A stretch of DNA of 64,000 bases from Paracoccus onchidii (GCF_028294535.1 NZ_JAQBIE010000014.1:47662-111661), one strand, 5' to 3'. Numbered from the stretch's first letter, positions 8,598-16,933 are shown. The notes: a model not told the origin generated them from the letters alone. A program made the numbers and translations.

Positions 8598-10130
8598 ATG
8601 AAAACGGTTCTTGTTCTGTTTGACTCGCTCAATCGTAACGCGCTTTCGCCTTATGGCGGGGATCGTGTTCCGACCCCCAATTTCGACCGCCTTGCCGCGC
8701 GCAGCGCATGTTTCAGGGATCACCATGTCGGGTCGATGCCCTGTATGCCCGCACGGCGCGACCTGCTGACCGGGCGCATGTCCTTCCTGCATCGCAGTTG
8801 GGGGCCGATCGAACCCTATGACGTGACCTTCCCCGAAGTGCTGAGTCGCGAGCATGGCGTCTATAGCCATTTCGTCACGGATCATTTCCATTATTGGGAG
8901 GATGGCGGTGCGACCTATCACAACCGTTATGACAGCTATGAATTTTTCCGCGGTCAGGAAGGGGATCGGTGGAAAGGCGTCGTGGCGCCGGACTGGCCCG
9001 CGATCGAGGCGCGTTTCGATCCTGCCCAGGTCTCGCGTCGTCCGCGCAGCTATCCGCGCCACAATGTGATCAATCGCGACTACATCGATGATGAAGCAGC
9101 GCATCCCAGCTTTCAGACCTTTGCGGCGGGCGTCGAGTTCATCGAAGAAAACAGGGATGCCGACAACTGGTTCCTGCAGATCGAGACCTTCGCCCCGCAT
9201 GAACCCTTTTTCGCGCCCAAACGTTTTCGCGACATCGCCGGCGCGCGTCACCAGGGCCCGGCGCTGGACTGGCCGCAATATGGCCATAGCGACCGGCCCC
9301 TGGAGGAACAGGACGAACTGCGCGCCAGCTATTATGCATCGGTCGCGATGTGTGATGAACTGCTTGGGCAGGTTTTGGACATGTTCGACCGCAACGATCT
9401 GTGGCGCGACACGGCCCTGATCGTCACGACCGACCACGGCTTTCTGCTGGGTGAACACGATCTGTGGGCCAAGAACCGGATGACATTGTATCAGGAAATC
9501 GCGCGGATCCCCCTGTTCTTTCATGATCCCGCCAATCCGGGTGCCGATGGAACGCTGGTCGAAGGGCTGAGTCAGACCCCCGATCTTGCGGCCAGCATTC
9601 TGGACCTTTTCGGGGCAGAGCCACCGGCCCAGATGCCCGCGCCCTCGCTGCGTCCGATGCTTGCGGGGCAGGGATCGCCGCATGACGCGCTGATCTATGG
9701 CTATTTCGGCGGGGCGGTGAACCTGACCGACGGGCGGCACAGCTATCATCGCTATCCCCCCGATATGGCAGCGCAGGAAGTGTATCAATATACGTTGATG
9801 CCGACCCATATTTTCGATTTTTTTCATCCCGAGGAACTGGTTCACGCGCAGCTTTCGCCCCCCACATCCTTTAGCCGCGACATGCCGTTGTTGCGCGTAC
9901 CTGTCAGCGCGAAATCCGCGATGTATAATGCCTATGGTCCCGGCTGCATGATCGAAAGTGATACTCGACTGTACGATCTGGCCAGCGACCCCGCGCAGGG
10001 GGTGCCGCTGGATAACCCTGAACTAGAGGCGTGTTTGTCCGAACAGATGGCGCGCCTGATGCAGATGCTCGATGCCCCGGCCGAGGCCTTTGCCCGCCTG
10101 GGTCTGTCCAGACAGGCGGAGCCGGCATGA
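8598..10130 (+). CDS. Family S1 (formylglycine) sulfatase
   Basis: Sulfate-ester hydrolase of 510 residues. The active-site signature is CMPAR at residues 49-53 (C-x-P-x-R), whose cysteine is oxidised to formylglycine by a maturase; no maturase gene is in the window. Other expected elements are the N-terminal metal-binding aspartate (VLFDSLNRNALSPYGG) and the second metal site in TTDHGFLLGEHDLWAKN. No signal peptide is visible, so it probably acts in the cytoplasm on imported sulfated sugars, which fits its place inside an ABC importer operon. The segment around SFLHRSWGPIEPYD is shared with a subgroup of bacterial sulfatases whose substrate I cannot state. Overlaps the next gene by 4 bp. Confidence 0.88.
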   Translation: MKTVLVLFDSLNRNALSPYGGDRVPTPNFDRLAARSACFRDHHVGSMPCMPARRDLLTGRMSFLHRSWGPIEPYDVTFPEVLSREHGVYSHFVTDHFHYWEDGGATYHNRYDSYEFFRGQEGDRWKGVVAPDWPAIEARFDPAQVSRRPRSYPRHNVINRDYIDDEAAHPSFQTFAAGVEFIEENRDADNWFLQIETFAPHEPFFAPKRFRDIAGARHQGPALDWPQYGHSDRPLEEQDELRASYYASVAMCDELLGQVLDMFDRNDLWRDTALIVTTDHGFLLGEHDLWAKNRMTLYQEIARIPLFFHDPANPGADGTLVEGLSQTPDLAASILDLFGAEPPAQMPAPSLRPMLAGQGSPHDALIYGYFGGAVNLTDGRHSYHRYPPDMAAQEVYQYTLMPTHIFDFFHPEELVHAQLSPPTSFSRDMPLLRVPVSAKSAMYNAYGPGCMIESDTRLYDLASDPAQGVPLDNPELEACLSEQMARLMQMLDAPAEAFARLGLSRQAEPA

Positions 10131-11053
10131 TCTCGGACTGGGCCGAACAGGTGGCCAATCTGCGGCAATTGGCTGCGGTACGGCGGATCACGCTTGAAGA
10201 CGGGGCCGAACGCGGTGTCAGCGCGCTCAGCTTCGATACGGGCGGCGGGCTTGCTTTCTGGGTGCTGGCAGACCGCAGTCTGGATATCGGGCCGCTTGGC
10301 TTTCGGGGAACCCCATTGGCCTGGCATCATCCTGCGGGTTTTATCGCGCCCGGTTTGCACGATGCACAGGCCGACCGGGGCACTGGCATTCAGCGCAGCC
10401 TTTCGGGGTTCCTCGTGACCTGCGGACTTGATAATGCCCGCCAACCACGAGCGGGATTGCCGTTGCATGGCTCACTGCCCCTGACCCCAGCGCGCGTTCT
10501 GGCATGTGGCGAGGATTGGGAACGACCCGACCCCGTCCTGTATGTCGAGGGCGAGATTTGCAGCGCGCATTTGCAGGGGGCGTGCCTGTCAATGCGCCGC
10601 CGCATCGAGGCCCCGATTGGTGGGGCGTCGATGACATTGACCGATCGGGTCCAGAACGTCGGCCCTGACCCCGCCGAGATCCGGATTCTGTATCACACGA
10701 ATTTCGGTTATCCGATGGTCACGCCGCGCACTCGGATTGAACTGGGTGGGCGCGACATCGAGGTTCACGACAGATCCGCGACATGCCATGCGACACCCGG
10801 CGGTTTTGATGCCGAGATCACGCGTTCCGGATGCGCGGACTGGCCTGGGGTGCGGGTCCGGATGCAGGGCGATTTGCCATTCGTTCAGCTGTGGCGTGAC
10901 GCCCGGCCCAGACGCAATATCCTGGCGGTCGAACCGTCCAACTGTGGTCGCGAACCCGATGGGACCAGTGCCCCGGGGCAGCGGTTGATCAGTGGCGAAA
11001 CATGGCAGGCACAACAGAAATTCACCTTTTCATCCGTCAAACAAGAGGATTGA
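10127..11053 (+). CDS. DUF4432 family aldose-1-epimerase-like protein
   Basis: Protein of 308 residues related to galactose mutarotase-like enzymes; the LADRSLDIGPLGFRG stretch, then GTPLAW, is typical of DUF4432. The start at 10127 is set by the ATGA overlap with the sulfatase; the frame is open 96 bp further up but would run inside that gene. Family members are beta-sandwich sugar-binding proteins found in carbohydrate operons and thought to act on the anomeric form of an uncommon sugar. Here it probably handles the desulfated product. Exact substrate unknown. Confidence 0.75.
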   Translation: MISDWAEQVANLRQLAAVRRITLEDGAERGVSALSFDTGGGLAFWVLADRSLDIGPLGFRGTPLAWHHPAGFIAPGLHDAQADRGTGIQRSLSGFLVTCGLDNARQPRAGLPLHGSLPLTPARVLACGEDWERPDPVLYVEGEICSAHLQGACLSMRRRIEAPIGGASMTLTDRVQNVGPDPAEIRILYHTNFGYPMVTPRTRIELGGRDIEVHDRSATCHATPGGFDAEITRSGCADWPGVRVRMQGDLPFVQLWRDARPRRNILAVEPSNCGREPDGTSAPGQRLISGETWQAQQKFTFSSVKQED

Positions 11054-11054
11054 C

Positions 11055-12119
11055 ATGGCACGCGTTAAGCTGAACGGCCTGTCCAAGAGTTATGGCAAGG
11101 TCAACGTGATCAAGGACATCTGTCTTGACATCGAGGACGGAGAGTTCGTTGTTCTGATCGGCCCGTCGGGATGCGGGAAATCAACGCTTTTGCGGATGAT
11201 TGCGGGTCTGGAAAGCATCACTGATGGCACGCTGGAAATCGGTGACCGTCCGGTCAATGATGTGCCGCCACGGGATCGGGGCATCTCGATGGTGTTTCAA
11301 AGCTATGCGCTTTACCCACATATGAGCAGTGCCGATAACATGTCTTTTTCCTTGCGGCTTGCGGGTGAAGACGATGCCTCGCGGCGCGGCAAGGTTGCGC
11401 GGGCTGCCGACATTCTGGGTCTTGGCCCGTATCTTGATCGATTGCCGAAACAGCTATCGGGCGGCCAGCGTCAGCGCGTGGCAATGGGGCGTGCGATCGT
11501 GCGCAAGCCCGAGGTTTTTCTTTTCGATGAACCGCTGTCAAATCTGGATGCCAAGCTTAGGGTCAAGATGCGGACCGAACTGAAGGAGTTGCACCAGAAG
11601 CTGCGCACGACCACGATATATGTCACCCATGATCAGGTCGAGGCCATGACATTGGCCGATCGGATCGTGGTTCTGCGCGATGGCCGGATCGAACAGATCG
11701 GCACGCCGCTGGAATTGTATGACAATCCTGCAAACGCCTTTGTCGGTTCTTTTCTGGGGTCGCCAACGATGAATCTGTTGCAGCTGGAGGTGGCGGCGGA
11801 CAATCCGCGATCGGCACGGTTTCCCGATGGCGAGGCCATGTGTCTGGCCGAACCTGCGCCGCCCGGGCCGGCCATTGTCGGGATACGTCCCGAATGTTTC
11901 AATCTTGCGGCGCAACCCGGCGACGGCACTTTGCAGGCCGAGGTTGTCGTGGTCGAACCCACCGGTGCAACGACCGAATTGGTGGTGCGCAAGGCGGGCC
12001 AGGACATAACGGTTCTGTCGCCCCAACGCCTGAATGCACGCCCGGGTGACAAGGTCTGGCTGATGCCCGATGCCACCAGGGCGCGGGCCTTTCCTCATGG
12101 TGACAACCATATCGGCTGA
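11055..12119 (+). CDS. UgpC/MalK-type ABC ATPase (sulfatase operon)
   Basis: ATPase of 354 residues for the sugar importer at 5455-8588. Walker A GPSGCGKST sits near residue 36, the signature is LSGGQRQRV, Walker B is VFLFDEPLSNLDAKL, and an OB/TOBE regulatory domain follows from about residue 235. The ATG at 11055 follows immediately on the DUF4432 stop; an upstream in-frame ATG at 10992 lies inside that gene and is rejected. Last gene of the unit. Confidence 0.92.
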   Translation: MARVKLNGLSKSYGKVNVIKDICLDIEDGEFVVLIGPSGCGKSTLLRMIAGLESITDGTLEIGDRPVNDVPPRDRGISMVFQSYALYPHMSSADNMSFSLRLAGEDDASRRGKVARAADILGLGPYLDRLPKQLSGGQRQRVAMGRAIVRKPEVFLFDEPLSNLDAKLRVKMRTELKELHQKLRTTTIYVTHDQVEAMTLADRIVVLRDGRIEQIGTPLELYDNPANAFVGSFLGSPTMNLLQLEVAADNPRSARFPDGEAMCLAEPAPPGPAIVGIRPECFNLAAQPGDGTLQAEVVVVEPTGATTELVVRKAGQDITVLSPQRLNARPGDKVWLMPDATRARAFPHGDNHIG

Positions 12120-12276
12120 AAGTTCGGTGGCGGGGGCGTTTCAGGTCCAGCCCGCGACGGGCGGTCCGGCCCCGGTCAGGAATTGACGATCTGCTTTTGA
12201 GCATAATCGCGTTTCAACGCTGCAGTCTGATCATAAACACCTTTGGCTTTGCCATTGCGATGGCTTATTGGCAGCT

Positions 12277-12765
12277 ATGATGAAACGCGCGCAAATCGAA
12301 ACCCTTATGCCCGAGATGAGGGCCTATGCCCGTTCGGTCAGCGGGCATGTTCAGGATGCCGAAGATCTAGTGCAGGATGCCATCGAACGGGCACTGTCGG
12401 CACCGTCTCGTCCCGATATGCTGGACGAATTGCGGCCGTGGATATTTCGGGTGATCCGCAATCTGCATTACGATGAATTGCGACGCCGGCGTGTGCGCAG
12501 GGAATATTCCGCGGCGCAGATACGTTATTCAGATGAAGCAACCACCGGCACCGATACCGAACGGGATACTCTGATCCGTTTGGCATTCGAAAAGCTGCCC
12601 CCCGAACCGCGAGAAATCTTGTTTCTGGTAGATGTCATGGGTTTCAAATATTCCGAGGCCGCGCAGGTTCTGAACCTTCCGGCGGGTACAGTCATGAGCC
12701 GCGTCAGCAGGGCCCGCAAGGCATTGCGTGATCTGATCGCGGCCAATGGAACGAACACGATATGA
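12277..12765 (+). CDS. ECF-subfamily RNA polymerase sigma factor
   Basis: Sigma factor of 162 residues with region 2 (VQDAEDLVQDAIERAL and WIFRVIRNLHYDELRRRR) and region 4 (LPPEPREILFLVDVMGFKYS, EAAQVLNLPAGTVMSRVSRA). Start taken at ATG 12277, with a second ATG directly after it at 12280; a TTG at 12268 is possible. It overlaps the anti-sigma gene by 4 bp and points at the sulfite dehydrogenase pair on the other strand. In Sinorhizobium meliloti, ECF factors RpoE1/RpoE4 beside sorT respond to sulfite; the same wiring is likely here. Its own promoter is not evident. Confidence 0.92.
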   Translation: MMKRAQIETLMPEMRAYARSVSGHVQDAEDLVQDAIERALSAPSRPDMLDELRPWIFRVIRNLHYDELRRRRVRREYSAAQIRYSDEATTGTDTERDTLIRLAFEKLPPEPREILFLVDVMGFKYSEAAQVLNLPAGTVMSRVSRARKALRDLIAANGTNTI

Positions 12766-13454
12766 ACGATCTGAACGACCACGACTGGGATCTTGTGAAT
12801 GCCTATCACGATGGCGAACTGGACCAGCCCGAGGCCGCGGCACTGGAATCCCGTCTGGTTCGCGAACCGCAGTTGCAGGCCGCCCTCGAGGATGTGCGCC
12901 GAATGTCCCGCAGCCTTGCCGGGTTGCGCCCCACCCTTGCCCAACCAACCAAGCCTGCAAATCTCAACAGCTGGCCGGTTCGTCTTCTGGGCGGCGGGTT
13001 GGTTGCGGCTTCTCTGCTGGGGCTGGCTTTCTGGGCCGGCTTGGCCCCAAGGGAAATGTCACCGTTGAATGCCCATCGGGCGTTTCTGGGTCAGAATTTC
13101 TCTGCCCACGGCGTGACGCAGGTATCCGGGAACGATTTGCCGAACCTGGCGGTCGCCCGCCTTTATGCGGTTGCAGATGACGATTTCGGGACCGGGCGTG
13201 TCGTTCACTATTCGGGTGAGAACGGTTGCCGGCTGTCCTATTTCTGGTCCAGCCAGACCATCGAGTTGCCAGCGAATGGTCAAGAACAGGTCGCGGTGTG
13301 GCGGTCCGATGACGGGCTGTCACATTTGATCGTGGCAAGTGGTATGGACCAGGCGCGTTTCAACGCCATTGCCGACTATTTGCGCCATCGCAGCAATCCG
13401 GCCGATCGGAAATTCGCGCTGGCCGATCACCTGACGGCACCCTGTGCGGGATAG
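12762..13454 (+). CDS. Membrane anti-sigma factor
   Basis: Cognate anti-sigma factor, 230 residues. The N-terminal ~70 residues form the cytoplasmic sigma-binding module (VNAYHDGELDQPEAAALESR). One transmembrane helix follows near residues 72-92 (LLGGGLVAASLLGLAFWAG), then a periplasmic domain of about 135 residues. It lacks the HxxxCxxC zinc site of the ZAS class. The periplasmic domain would be placed to sense the redox or sulfur signal. Coupled to the sigma gene by ATGA. Confidence 0.82.
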   Translation: MNDLNDHDWDLVNAYHDGELDQPEAAALESRLVREPQLQAALEDVRRMSRSLAGLRPTLAQPTKPANLNSWPVRLLGGGLVAASLLGLAFWAGLAPREMSPLNAHRAFLGQNFSAHGVTQVSGNDLPNLAVARLYAVADDDFGTGRVVHYSGENGCRLSYFWSSQTIELPANGQEQVAVWRSDDGLSHLIVASGMDQARFNAIADYLRHRSNPADRKFALADHLTAPCAG

Positions 13455-13475
13455 GCGCCGGCTGAACCGGCGCCC
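13455..13475. terminator. Bidirectional terminator, anti-sigma / cytochrome c
   Basis: GGCGCCGG-CTGAA-CCGGCGCC, an 8-bp perfect stem, fills the gap between two convergent genes whose stops are at 13454 and 13483. Confidence 0.6.
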
Positions 13476-13482
13476 GGGTTGA

Positions 13483-13806
13483 TCAGCTTCCGCTTGCGGC
13501 GGTCGACACATATTGGGCCAATGTTTCGATCTGCTCGCTGCTGAGCGTTTCATTAAAGGCGGGCATGATGCCGATGCCGCTGGTTACGGCGGCACGGACT
13601 TGTTCCGCGGTTGGTTTGAATTCGTCGAGATTGGGACCGATCTCACCTTCTGATCCTGCATCGGCCAGTGCGTGGCATAGCGCGCAGGCGGGCTCGGCCG
13701 ATTCGTTGAACAGGGCGCGACCTGCCTCGGTATCGGTTTCGGCATGCAGCTGCATTGCAGACAGCAACAGGGCAGCGCCCGCGAAAATAATTCTCGGTTG
13801 GTACAT
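13483..13806 (-). CDS. Periplasmic mono-heme cytochrome c (SorB/SorU-like electron acceptor)
   Basis: Small class I cytochrome of 107 residues with a signal peptide (IIFAGAALLLSAMQLHA-ET). The single heme site is CALCH near residue 40 and the methionine ligand lies in GIGIMPAFNETL. ATG 13806 is preferred to a TTG two codons upstream. It is the gene after the sulfite dehydrogenase on the same strand, 60 bp on, as in sorAB/sorT-sorU loci, so it probably takes electrons from that enzyme. Confidence 0.87.
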   Translation of the reverse strand: MYQPRIIFAGAALLLSAMQLHAETDTEAGRALFNESAEPACALCHALADAGSEGEIGPNLDEFKPTAEQVRAAVTSGIGIMPAFNETLSSEQIETLAQYVSTAASGS

Positions 13807-13834
13807 ATTCAAATTTCCATATGTGGGATAGATG

Positions 13835-13855
13835 GGGCCGGCATTTTGCCGGCCC
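13835..13855 (-). other. Hairpin between sulfite dehydrogenase and cytochrome c genes
   Basis: GGGCCGGC (13835-13842) and GCCGGCCC (13848-13855) form an 8-bp stem with a 5-nt loop inside the 59-bp gap. Probably an RNA stability or partial termination element within the two-gene unit. Confidence 0.5.
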
Positions 13856-13865
13856 GTCGTTCGTA

Positions 13866-15047
13866 TCAGCTGACGGTTACGTCAACTGCGTGGGCGCGCC
13901 AGCCATTGTTGCCATATCCACGTTCATTCGGCTCGAAATCGGCGGGTTGGCTATCGCCGGCCGCATTGGTCGCGCGGCTGGCCAGAACGTGATCGCCGGC
14001 AGCAAGTTCGGCGATCAGGACGAAGGGGCGCCATGCATATGGACCCATATCCGGTCCGATGAACTTGGCCTCTGTCCAGGTTTCGCCACCATCGACGGAA
14101 ACCTCGATCTTGGACGGTGCAGAGGTGCCGCCCATGGCGACGCCGTGGATCTGCACCTTGCCCGAAGCCGTATCCATCAGCGGTGAGGTGATCCAGGATT
14201 TGACCGACATCTCGAACATCGACGGTTGCGAGGCATTGCCTTTTTCGCCGACGGCGCGGAGGCGATAGCCGGACTGCTGGATCTTTGCCGGCGATTCTTC
14301 GGCGGTCAGTGCAAGCTTTTTCAGGTATTTTACGTTGTTCACGCCGAAATATCCCGGCACGATCAGGCGCAGTGGTCCGCCATGTGCCAGCGGGATCGGT
14401 TCGCCATTCATTTCCCAGGCGAGAATGGCCTGGTCGATCGCCTCTTTCGGCACCGAACGTTCGACCATGACCGTCGTCGGGTCGATTCCGGGCGGGATTT
14501 CCTCGCCGCCGGTACCGGTCAGCCAGGGCAGTTCGGCATTTTCACCACCCAGGGCGTCGATGACTGCCCGCAGCGGCACGCCCGTCCAGACAACATTACC
14601 AGCGGCACCGACGGACCATTGGGTTCCGCTTGTCTCATGCGCAAAGAAAGCGCGGCCATTGCCCGAACATTGCAGAACCGAGACGACGGTTTCCACGCCC
14701 ATTGTCTTGAGCTGAGCCAGGGTCATCGTTGCAGGATTTGCGACCCCCTCGAACGAAATTTCCCAGGCATCGCGATCGGCAACGATCTCGTCCGATGGTG
14801 CCGGCAGGTTGTTGCGGATATACAGATCATTGCTGGGCGTGATCAGTGCAGCGCCCTGTGCGGCGCGGCGGGTTTCCAGAGTTTGCTTGGAATGAACGAT
14901 CAGGTCGTTTGCGTCTTTCCAGGCGACATAATCGGGCAGTTCGTTTCCGTCCTGCGCCATTGCCGGCACACCGGATGCCGCGGTGGCGGCAGTGCCTGCC
15001 GCCGCAACCAAGAAATGCCTGCGTTTCATGTTTTGTAGCAGCGCCAT
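13866..15047 (-). CDS. Molybdopterin sulfite dehydrogenase (SorA/SorT-like)
   Basis: Oxidises sulfite to sulfate in the periplasm. 393 residues. A twin-arginine signal (MKRRHFLVAAAGTAATAASG) begins a few residues after the start. The oxidoreductase molybdopterin domain follows, with the molybdenum-ligating cysteine in VVSVLQCSGNGRAFF (about Cys127), the WTGVPLRAVI motif, and a C-terminal Mo-co dimerisation domain (IEVSVDGGETWTEAKF). The ATG at 15047 has AAGGAGGA just upstream, which decides it over an in-frame start at 15095. The cytochrome gene follows. An ECF-type promoter lies upstream. SoxC is the nearest alternative, but the missing sox genes and the single-heme partner favour Sor. Confidence 0.88.
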   Translation of the reverse strand: MALLQNMKRRHFLVAAAGTAATAASGVPAMAQDGNELPDYVAWKDANDLIVHSKQTLETRRAAQGAALITPSNDLYIRNNLPAPSDEIVADRDAWEISFEGVANPATMTLAQLKTMGVETVVSVLQCSGNGRAFFAHETSGTQWSVGAAGNVVWTGVPLRAVIDALGGENAELPWLTGTGGEEIPPGIDPTTVMVERSVPKEAIDQAILAWEMNGEPIPLAHGGPLRLIVPGYFGVNNVKYLKKLALTAEESPAKIQQSGYRLRAVGEKGNASQPSMFEMSVKSWITSPLMDTASGKVQIHGVAMGGTSAPSKIEVSVDGGETWTEAKFIGPDMGPYAWRPFVLIAELAAGDHVLASRATNAAGDSQPADFEPNERGYGNNGWRAHAVDVTVS

Positions 15048-15111
15048 GGCTCTCCTCCTTCGGGTATTCGCTGTTCGGCCTGCATCGAAATGCAATCGCC
15101 GCTAGATTTCT

Positions 15112-15138
15112 GACGTCTGGGAAAGGCGGATTATTCCC
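15112..15138 (-). promoter_or_regulatory. ECF-type promoter of the sulfite dehydrogenase operon
   Basis: On the minus strand GGGAATAA (15138-15131) is followed after 15 bp by CGTC (15115-15112), the usual form of ECF promoters (GGAAT ... CGTC). It lies 65 bp before the sorA-like start. The adjacent sigma factor is the obvious candidate to use it. Confidence 0.5.
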
Positions 15139-15217
15139 TTGGGGTGCGACTTTTTTTCACATCCATGCAAATTCCCTGATCGGGACGACGAGGTGCCGAC
15201 CCGAGGGGGGGCAAATT

Positions 15218-15246
15218 CTTGACAAGCGGGCGGGAAATTCCTATCT
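15218..15246 (+). promoter_or_regulatory. Promoter of the toxin-antitoxin operon
   Basis: A perfect TTGACA (15218-15223) and TATCTG (15241-15246) separated by 17 bp, 28 bp before the antitoxin start. One of the clearest sigma-70 promoters in the window. Confidence 0.7.
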
Positions 15247-15263
15247 GTCTAGTTAGCTGGACA
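15244..15263 (+). promoter_or_regulatory. Autoregulatory operator of the toxin-antitoxin operon
   Basis: CTGTCTAG-TTAG-CTGGACAG, an 8-4-8 inverted repeat with one mismatch, overlaps the -10 and start point. This is the expected place for Phd-type antitoxin binding. Confidence 0.55.
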
Positions 15264-15273
15264 GGAGAGTTCG

Positions 15274-15516
15274 ATGTTGTCGCTTCAAGAGGCAAAGAAC
15301 AAATTCAGTGCGGTCGTGGAAGCGGCCTTGGCCGGGCATCCGCAGCGGGTTTCGCGGCGGGGAAAACCGGCGGTCGTGGTCTTGGCTGCGGATGAATATA
15401 CGCGCCTTGTCGACGCCGCAAAAGCCCGTCGCGAAAGCTTTCAGGACCACTTGCTGTCATATCCTGAAATGGATTTTTCCCGGGCGGGTTCCAAGCCGCG
15501 CGATGTGGAATTTTGA
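15274..15516 (+). CDS. Phd/YefM-family antitoxin
   Basis: Antitoxin of 80 residues. The N-terminal DNA-binding and dimerisation half has the Phd pattern (SLQEAKNKFSAVVEAAL then PQRVSRRGKPAVVVLAADEY), and the polar C-terminal tail (PEMDFSRAGSKPRDVEF) would wrap the toxin. It has AGGAG at 15262-15266 before the ATG. Overlaps the toxin start by 4 bp (TTGA), so the two are made together, antitoxin first. Confidence 0.9.
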   Translation: MLSLQEAKNKFSAVVEAALAGHPQRVSRRGKPAVVVLAADEYTRLVDAAKARRESFQDHLLSYPEMDFSRAGSKPRDVEF

Positions 15517-15926
15517 TTCACATTCTGGATACGAATGTGATTTCGCAGGCGCGCCGGGTCGAACGTGCGCCACTGCTTGCGAAATGGCTGGCCGCGCAGG
15601 ATGAAGCAACGCTTTTCCTGAGCGTGATCACCTTGGGTGAAATCGAACGCGGCATTGTTTTGCAGGAACGAAAGAACCCGGATTTCGCCCGTGACCTGCG
15701 CGTATGGCTTGAACGAACGGTTCGTGTTTTTTCGGATCGGATTCTGGAATTTTCAGCTCAGGATGCGCTGAAATGGGGCGAGCTGTCTGCCCGGATCGGG
15801 CATCCGGGCGCCGACCTTATGATCGCAGGGCAGGCGCTTGTGCGCGATGCGGTGGTCGTCACGCATAACACGGCTGATTTTCTGCCAACTGGGGCAAGGC
15901 TGTTTGATCCGCTTGCTCAGATCTGA
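15513..15926 (+). CDS. PIN-domain (VapC-type) ribonuclease toxin
   Basis: Toxin of 137 residues, initiating at TTG 15513 inside the antitoxin stop. PIN acidic residues are visible: ILDTNVIS near the start, TLGEIERGI, GADLMIAG, and the final THNTADF motif. Members cut tRNA or other RNA when freed from the antitoxin. The gene ends 10 bp inside the end of the convergent oxidoreductase gene. The pair sits between the sulfite and hexuronate loci, a typical position for a transferred module, though its base composition is not unusual. Confidence 0.9.
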   Translation: MIHILDTNVISQARRVERAPLLAKWLAAQDEATLFLSVITLGEIERGIVLQERKNPDFARDLRVWLERTVRVFSDRILEFSAQDALKWGELSARIGHPGADLMIAGQALVRDAVVVTHNTADFLPTGARLFDPLAQI

Positions 15927-16933
15927 TCGCGTTTCAGGGCCATTTCCTGTGCCTGGATGGCCAGATCGCAGACCCTGAAGGTTCGCGATTGCGGACAGGC
16001 TGTTTCACTGCGCAGCAGAATATCCTGCATCAGATTTCGGAAATAGGGCAGATCGCTTTTGCTGCAATCGACATATGTGCATTCATCCTGATTGACCAGA
16101 TAGAGGTGATCCGTCCCCGGGCGGCCAGCAATATCCACATATTTGCGCAGCTCGATCTGGCCTTTGGTCCCCGCGATGAACAGCCGTCCGTCACCCCAGT
16201 TCGGCAAGGCATCCGCAGTATACCAGTCGACGCGGATAAACCCCTGAGCAGAGCCGGAACGCAGGGCCAGTGTTCCGAAATCCTCGAAACCGGGATGATC
16301 CGGATTCGCATGGTTTCCGACGGTCGCCATCGTGATCTCGGCGTCTTCTTGTCCGGTGAAATGCAGGAACTGTTCGATCTGATGCGACGCGATGTCGGTC
16401 AGGATGCCGCCATAGGTCGCCGCATTGAAGAACCAGTCGGGACGGGTCTGGGCATTCAGGCGGTGCGGTCCAAGGCCGGTGGTGTGGATGACCGTGCCGA
16501 TGGCGCCGGCCCTGACCAGTTCGGTCGCGGCGGTGACGGCAGGAACCTCGAACCGTTCCGAGAAATTGACCGACCAGATCCGGCCCGTCCGGGCCACTGT
16601 GTCTTGAAGGCGGCGCAGCTCGTCCAGCGTGATGCAGCCGGGCTTGTCGACCATCACGTCCTTGCCCGCCTGCATGGCCCGGATCGCCAGATCGGCGCGT
16701 TGGTCGGGGCGGCAGGCGATCAGCACCAGCGCGATAGCGGGATCGTTCAGGATCTGGTCAAGCTGCGTCACGCGCGGGACGTCGGGAAAGCGCTTGGTAA
16801 AGCCCGCGACGGGCTGGGGGTCGCCCTCGGTCCACCAGGCGGCCAGTTCCGCGCCCGCGTCGATCATTCCCTGCGACATGCCATAGATGTGGCGGTGATC
16901 CAGGCCAAGGGCGGCAAAGCGCAGGGGGGTCAT
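15917..16933 (-). CDS. Gfo/Idh/MocA-family oxidoreductase (1)
   Basis: NAD(P)-dependent sugar or inositol dehydrogenase family, 338 residues. The N-terminal Rossmann part has FAALGLDHRHIYGMSQGMI in place of the usual GxGxxG, and the family EKP signature appears as KDVMVDKPGCITLDELRRL. The C-terminal part has GLGPHRLN and GGILTDIASHQIEQFLHF (active-site DxxxH). Start overlaps the stop of the next upstream gene by 4 bp. Last gene of the GntR-TRAP unit. It may interconvert a uronate or its keto form before mannonate dehydratase; this is inferred only from context. Confidence 0.82.
   Translation of the reverse strand: MTPLRFAALGLDHRHIYGMSQGMIDAGAELAAWWTEGDPQPVAGFTKRFPDVPRVTQLDQILNDPAIALVLIACRPDQRADLAIRAMQAGKDVMVDKPGCITLDELRRLQDTVARTGRIWSVNFSERFEVPAVTAATELVRAGAIGTVIHTTGLGPHRLNAQTRPDWFFNAATYGGILTDIASHQIEQFLHFTGQEDAEITMATVGNHANPDHPGFEDFGTLALRSGSAQGFIRVDWYTADALPNWGDGRLFIAGTKGQIELRKYVDIAGRPGTDHLYLVNQDECTYVDCSKSDLPYFRNLMQDILLRSETACPQSRTFRVCDLAIQAQEMALKRDQI

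Noticed and set aside
7611..9845. A 744-codon minus-strand open frame opposite the MalG permease and sulfatase.
   Set aside because: Same reasons: antisense codon shadow of two clear genes.
12178..12205. A promoter for the ECF sigma gene from GGAATTGACG and CATAAT.
   Set aside because: TTGACG to CATAAT is only 13 bp, and no CGTC follows GGAAT at ECF spacing.
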